A stretch of 7,325 nucleotides of DNA from CAMYLY01 sp039587215 (GTDB taxonomy: Bacteria; Gemmatimonadota; Gemmatimonadetes; Gemmatimonadales; GWC2-71-9). A program made the position numbers and the translations under genes. This document shows positions 5,508-7,325 of the stretch, piece by piece (within the stretch, counting starts at the first letter, position 1; each line of letters starts with the position of its first letter). The stretch spans positions 1 to 7,325 of the forward strand of contig JBDHIW010000152.1 of assembly GCA_039587215.1 (NCBI GenBank). Reading direction: 5' to 3'. The notes under the pieces are model-generated. The model saw nothing but the letters and a program-made list of their open reading frames with translations. It was not told where the DNA came from and searched no databases.

Positions 5508-6547
5508 CACTCCCCTCCGATGTTCAAAATCACCTTGCCCGCTTCACCGGACCGGATCGCATCGAGCGCCGCGTCGATCTCCTCGAGCCCGAACGCGTGC
5601 GTGATGACCGGGGTCGGGTCCAGCAGGCCGGACGCCAGGAAGGTCTGCATCTGATGCCACGTCTCGTACATGCGGCGTCCGATGACCCCGTAGGTCGTCA
5701 GGCCCTTGAAGATCACGTCCTCCGACAAGCGGATGGGCACCTCGCCGTCGGGAAGGCCGAGCAGGTTCACCCGTCCGCCGAGCCGCGCGGCCTGGAAGGC
5801 CTGTCGGATGCCGGCTGGATGCCCCGACATCTCGCACACCAGGTCGGCGCCCTCCCCGGCCGTCTCGTCCCGCACCCGGGCCACGACGTCGTCCGTCCGC
5901 GGATCCAGCACGACGTGCGCCCCCATTGTCCGCGCCAGGCCCAGCCGGGTGGGGTTCACGTCGGTGGCGATGACCCTGCTCGCACCCGCGGCCACCGCGA
6001 TGCCGACCGCAAAGCAGCCGATGGGGCCGCACCCCACCACGAGGACGGAGGCACCGGCGAGGTCCGCACCCGTGAGCACGGTGTGAAACGCATTGCCGAG
6101 CGGGTCCATGATCGCGCCCACGCGCGTCGGGATCTCGCCGAGGGGCATCACGTTGATCGACGGCATGGCGATCAGGTCGGTGAAGGCCCCGTCGCGGTCC
6201 ACGCCGATGATCTGCGTCCGCTGGCAGATGTGCGCGTTCCCCGTACGGCACTGCCGGCAGTGCCCGCAGACGATGTGTCCTTCCGCGGTGACCAGCTGGC
6301 CGACGGTGAAGGTCTCGGCGACGTCCGCACCGATCTCGACGATCTCGCCGGCGAATTCGTGCCCCACCACCACGGGCGGGCGCATCCGTCCCTGGGCCCA
6401 CGCGTCCCATTCCGCGATGTGGAGGTCCGTACCACAGACGCCGGCGTGATGCACGCGAATCAGGACGTCGTGGGGCCCGCAGATCGGCTCGGGGACGTCG
6501 CGTACCTCGAGGCCCGGGGCGGCGTCGGGCTTGATGATCGCTCTCAT
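5507..6547 (-). CDS. tdh: L-threonine 3-dehydrogenase
   Basis: A 346-residue zinc-dependent medium-chain dehydrogenase; E. coli Tdh has 341. It oxidises L-threonine with NAD+ to 2-amino-3-ketobutyrate, the substrate of Kbl encoded next. The N-terminal catalytic domain has CGTDLHIAEWDAWAQ (38-52), which is typical of Tdh, with catalytic zinc ligands Cys38 and His63-Glu64 (VVVGHEFAGEI). The structural zinc site is the four-Cys lobe Cys94, Cys97, Cys100 and Cys108. MDPLGNAFHT (147-156) follows. The Rossmann domain has GCGPIG (172-177), and Asp196 at the end of the second strand indicates NAD+ rather than NADP+. The start ATG at 6547 fits the family N-terminus (MRAIIK), although only a weak AGGT lies upstream. 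It is 58 bases after the SDR gene and overlaps kbl by one base. The adjacent kbl confirms the assignment over sorbitol or butanediol dehydrogenase relatives. Confidence 0.96.
   Translation of the reverse strand: MRAIIKPDAAPGLEVRDVPEPICGPHDVLIRVHHAGVCGTDLHIAEWDAWAQGRMRPPVVVGHEFAGEIVEIGADVAETFTVGQLVTAEGHIVCGHCRQCRTGNAHICQRTQIIGVDRDGAFTDLIAMPSINVMPLGEIPTRVGAIMDPLGNAFHTVLTGADLAGASVLVVGCGPIGCFAVGIAVAAGASRVIATDVNPTRLGLARTMGAHVVLDPRTDDVVARVRDETAGEGADLVCEMSGHPAGIRQAFQAARLGGRVNLLGLPDGEVPIRLSEDVIFKGLTTYGVIGRRMYETWHQMQTFLASGLLDPTPVITHAFGLEEIDAALDAIRSGEAGKVILNIGGE
5514..5518 (-). promoter_or_regulatory. Ribosome binding site of kbl, inside the tdh 3' end
   Basis: On the - strand GGAGG lies in the last Gly-Gly codons of tdh, 6 bases before the kbl ATG at 5507. 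It decides the ATG over the GTG at 5510 and allows ribosomes finishing tdh to restart on kbl. Confidence 0.65.
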
Positions 6548-6605
6548 GATGCGGGAACCTAGCCGGGTGACGGGGCGCGCGTGAGGTCCGTCGGGGGCCG
6601 CTCGC

Positions 6606-7325
6606 TCAGCCGACGCCCCGTACCAGTCCGCCGTCGATCTGCAGGCTGGTGCCTGTGATGTACGCGGCGCGCTCGGAGGCGAGGAACGTCACCAACGCAC
6701 CCAGCTCGGCGGGGTCGCCGATGCGCCCGGCCGGAATCGTACCGACCAGGTCCGCACGAACGTCGGCGACCGGCCGTTCCTGCTGCGCTGCCGAGCGTTC
6801 GATCAGCTCGTCGACGCGCTCGGTCCGCATGAATCCGGGACACACGACGTTGACGGTCACGCCGTCGGCCGCGACTTCGTCGGCCAGCGCTTTCGCGAAC
6901 CCGTGGACCCCCGCACGCGCCGTCGTCGAGAGAATGAGGTTGCCGAGCGGCTGCTTGGCCGCCACGCTGGTCAGCATCACGACCCGACCCCAGCCGGCCG
7001 CGCGCATCGCGGGGACGGCTGCTCGGCAGAGATTCACCGTGGACAGGAGATTCAGCTCGAGCGCAGCCTGCCACGCGTCGGCGGGCGCGTCCGCGAAGGT
7101 CACCGCCGGCGGCCCGCCGGCGTTGGTCACCAGGATCTCGAGTGCGCCCAGGGCATCGACCGCCCGCGCGACCACGTCGGCCGCCTGGTCGGCGACGCTG
7201 ACGTCGCCCTGAACGGTCGCGAAGCGACTATCGGGGTGAGCCGCCTCCAGCTCCGCGAGCGCGCCCGCCAGGCGGTCGGGGTCGCGGCCGTTCACGGCGA
7301 CGGCACAGCCCTCGGCGGCGAGCTC
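6606..7325 (-). CDS. SDR-family oxidoreductase with altered catalytic residues, 5' end missing
   Basis: The frame is open to the right edge, so 239 C-terminal residues are seen; the N-terminal TGxxxGIG cofactor motif lies outside. Recognisable short-chain dehydrogenase parts are a second-strand region VNGRDPDRL (visible residues 11-19), a GDVS segment (40-43), LVTNAGGPP (65-73), the active-site Asn92 in LNLLSTVN, Ser120 in MLTSVAAKQP, VNVVCPGFMRTER (158-170), and the C-terminal TGTSLQIDGGLVRG (224-237). The usual catalytic Tyr and Lys are absent: at S-x12-Y-x3-K the protein has Ser133 and Arg137 (LSTTARAGV). I recall a subgroup annotated as 3-oxoacyl-ACP reductase-like with this same replacement, so it may be an established variant; its reaction is unknown. 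Annotation as FabG would be unsafe. It lies 58 bases upstream of tdh on the same strand and may head the same operon. Confidence 0.85.
   Translation of the reverse strand, partial: ELAAEGCAVAVNGRDPDRLAGALAELEAAHPDSRFATVQGDVSVADQAADVVARAVDALGALEILVTNAGGPPAVTFADAPADAWQAALELNLLSTVNLCRAAVPAMRAAGWGRVVMLTSVAAKQPLGNLILSTTARAGVHGFAKALADEVAADGVTVNVVCPGFMRTERVDELIERSAAQQERPVADVRADLVGTIPAGRIGDPAELGALVTFLASERAAYITGTSLQIDGGLVRGVG

Noticed and set aside
3573..5654. A 693-codon open frame on the + strand opposite kbl and the scramblase-like gene
   Set aside because: It is antisense to two genes with clear family motifs, its translation is rich in Arg, Gly, Val and His with no domain, and long antisense frames are expected with strong GC bias at third positions.
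5486..6562. A 358-codon open frame on the + strand opposite tdh
   Set aside because: It covers exactly the tdh gene on the other strand, has a low-complexity His/Arg/Asp-rich translation, and shows no motif; it is a shadow of tdh.
6548..6605. Possible promoter in the 58-base gap between the SDR gene and tdh
   Set aside because: The gap is GC-rich, with no convincing -35/-10 pair and no clear operator, so none is annotated.
6606..7325. Annotation of the SDR as FabG
   Set aside because: The catalytic Tyr and Lys are replaced, and no fatty-acid synthesis genes are nearby, so a specific function is not supported.

Overview
This is a 7.3 kb piece of a high-GC bacterial chromosome. It is almost entirely coding: seven genes are supported, none is split, and no stretch over 60 bases lacks a gene. 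The first gene, a DUF5916-type outer-membrane beta-barrel protein (family common in Gemmatimonadota and Bacteroidota), together with the high GC content, suggests a Gemmatimonadota bacterium or a relative. This is inference from family distribution, not a phylogenetic result. No rRNA, tRNA, CRISPR array, insertion sequence or phage gene was seen.

Left part, + strand (1-2359). The 3' end of the DUF5916 outer-membrane protein is followed by a small membrane protein with two CxxC pairs (zinc-ribbon-like), then a class II glutamine amidotransferase of the Dug3/YafJ/EgtC type whose catalytic Cys is residue 2. Gaps are about 40-46 bases.

Right part, - strand (2356-7325). Read in the direction of transcription: an SDR-family oxidoreductase cut by the right edge (7325-6606), L-threonine 3-dehydrogenase tdh (6547-5507), 2-amino-3-ketobutyrate CoA ligase kbl (5507-4308), a bacterial phospholipid-scramblase/LURP-one-like protein (4265-3669), and an AdiC-like APC amino acid permease (3672-2356). 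tdh/kbl join as TGATG (one shared base), and the scramblase-like gene and permease join as GTGA (four shared bases), so the last four genes look like one translationally coupled operon. Tdh plus Kbl is the complete route threonine -> 2-amino-3-ketobutyrate -> glycine + acetyl-CoA. The permease could supply or exchange an amino acid, but its substrate is not known. The role of the scramblase-like protein here is unexplained and is the most unusual element.

The two gene blocks converge, and their last genes share the palindrome CTAG (2356-2359): each gene's TAG stop lies in it, so there is no intergenic space for a terminator.

The best candidates for something new are the scramblase-like protein with a eukaryote-like C-terminus inside a threonine-degradation operon, and an SDR whose catalytic Tyr and Lys are replaced by Ser and Arg. 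Everything else is recognisable at family level.
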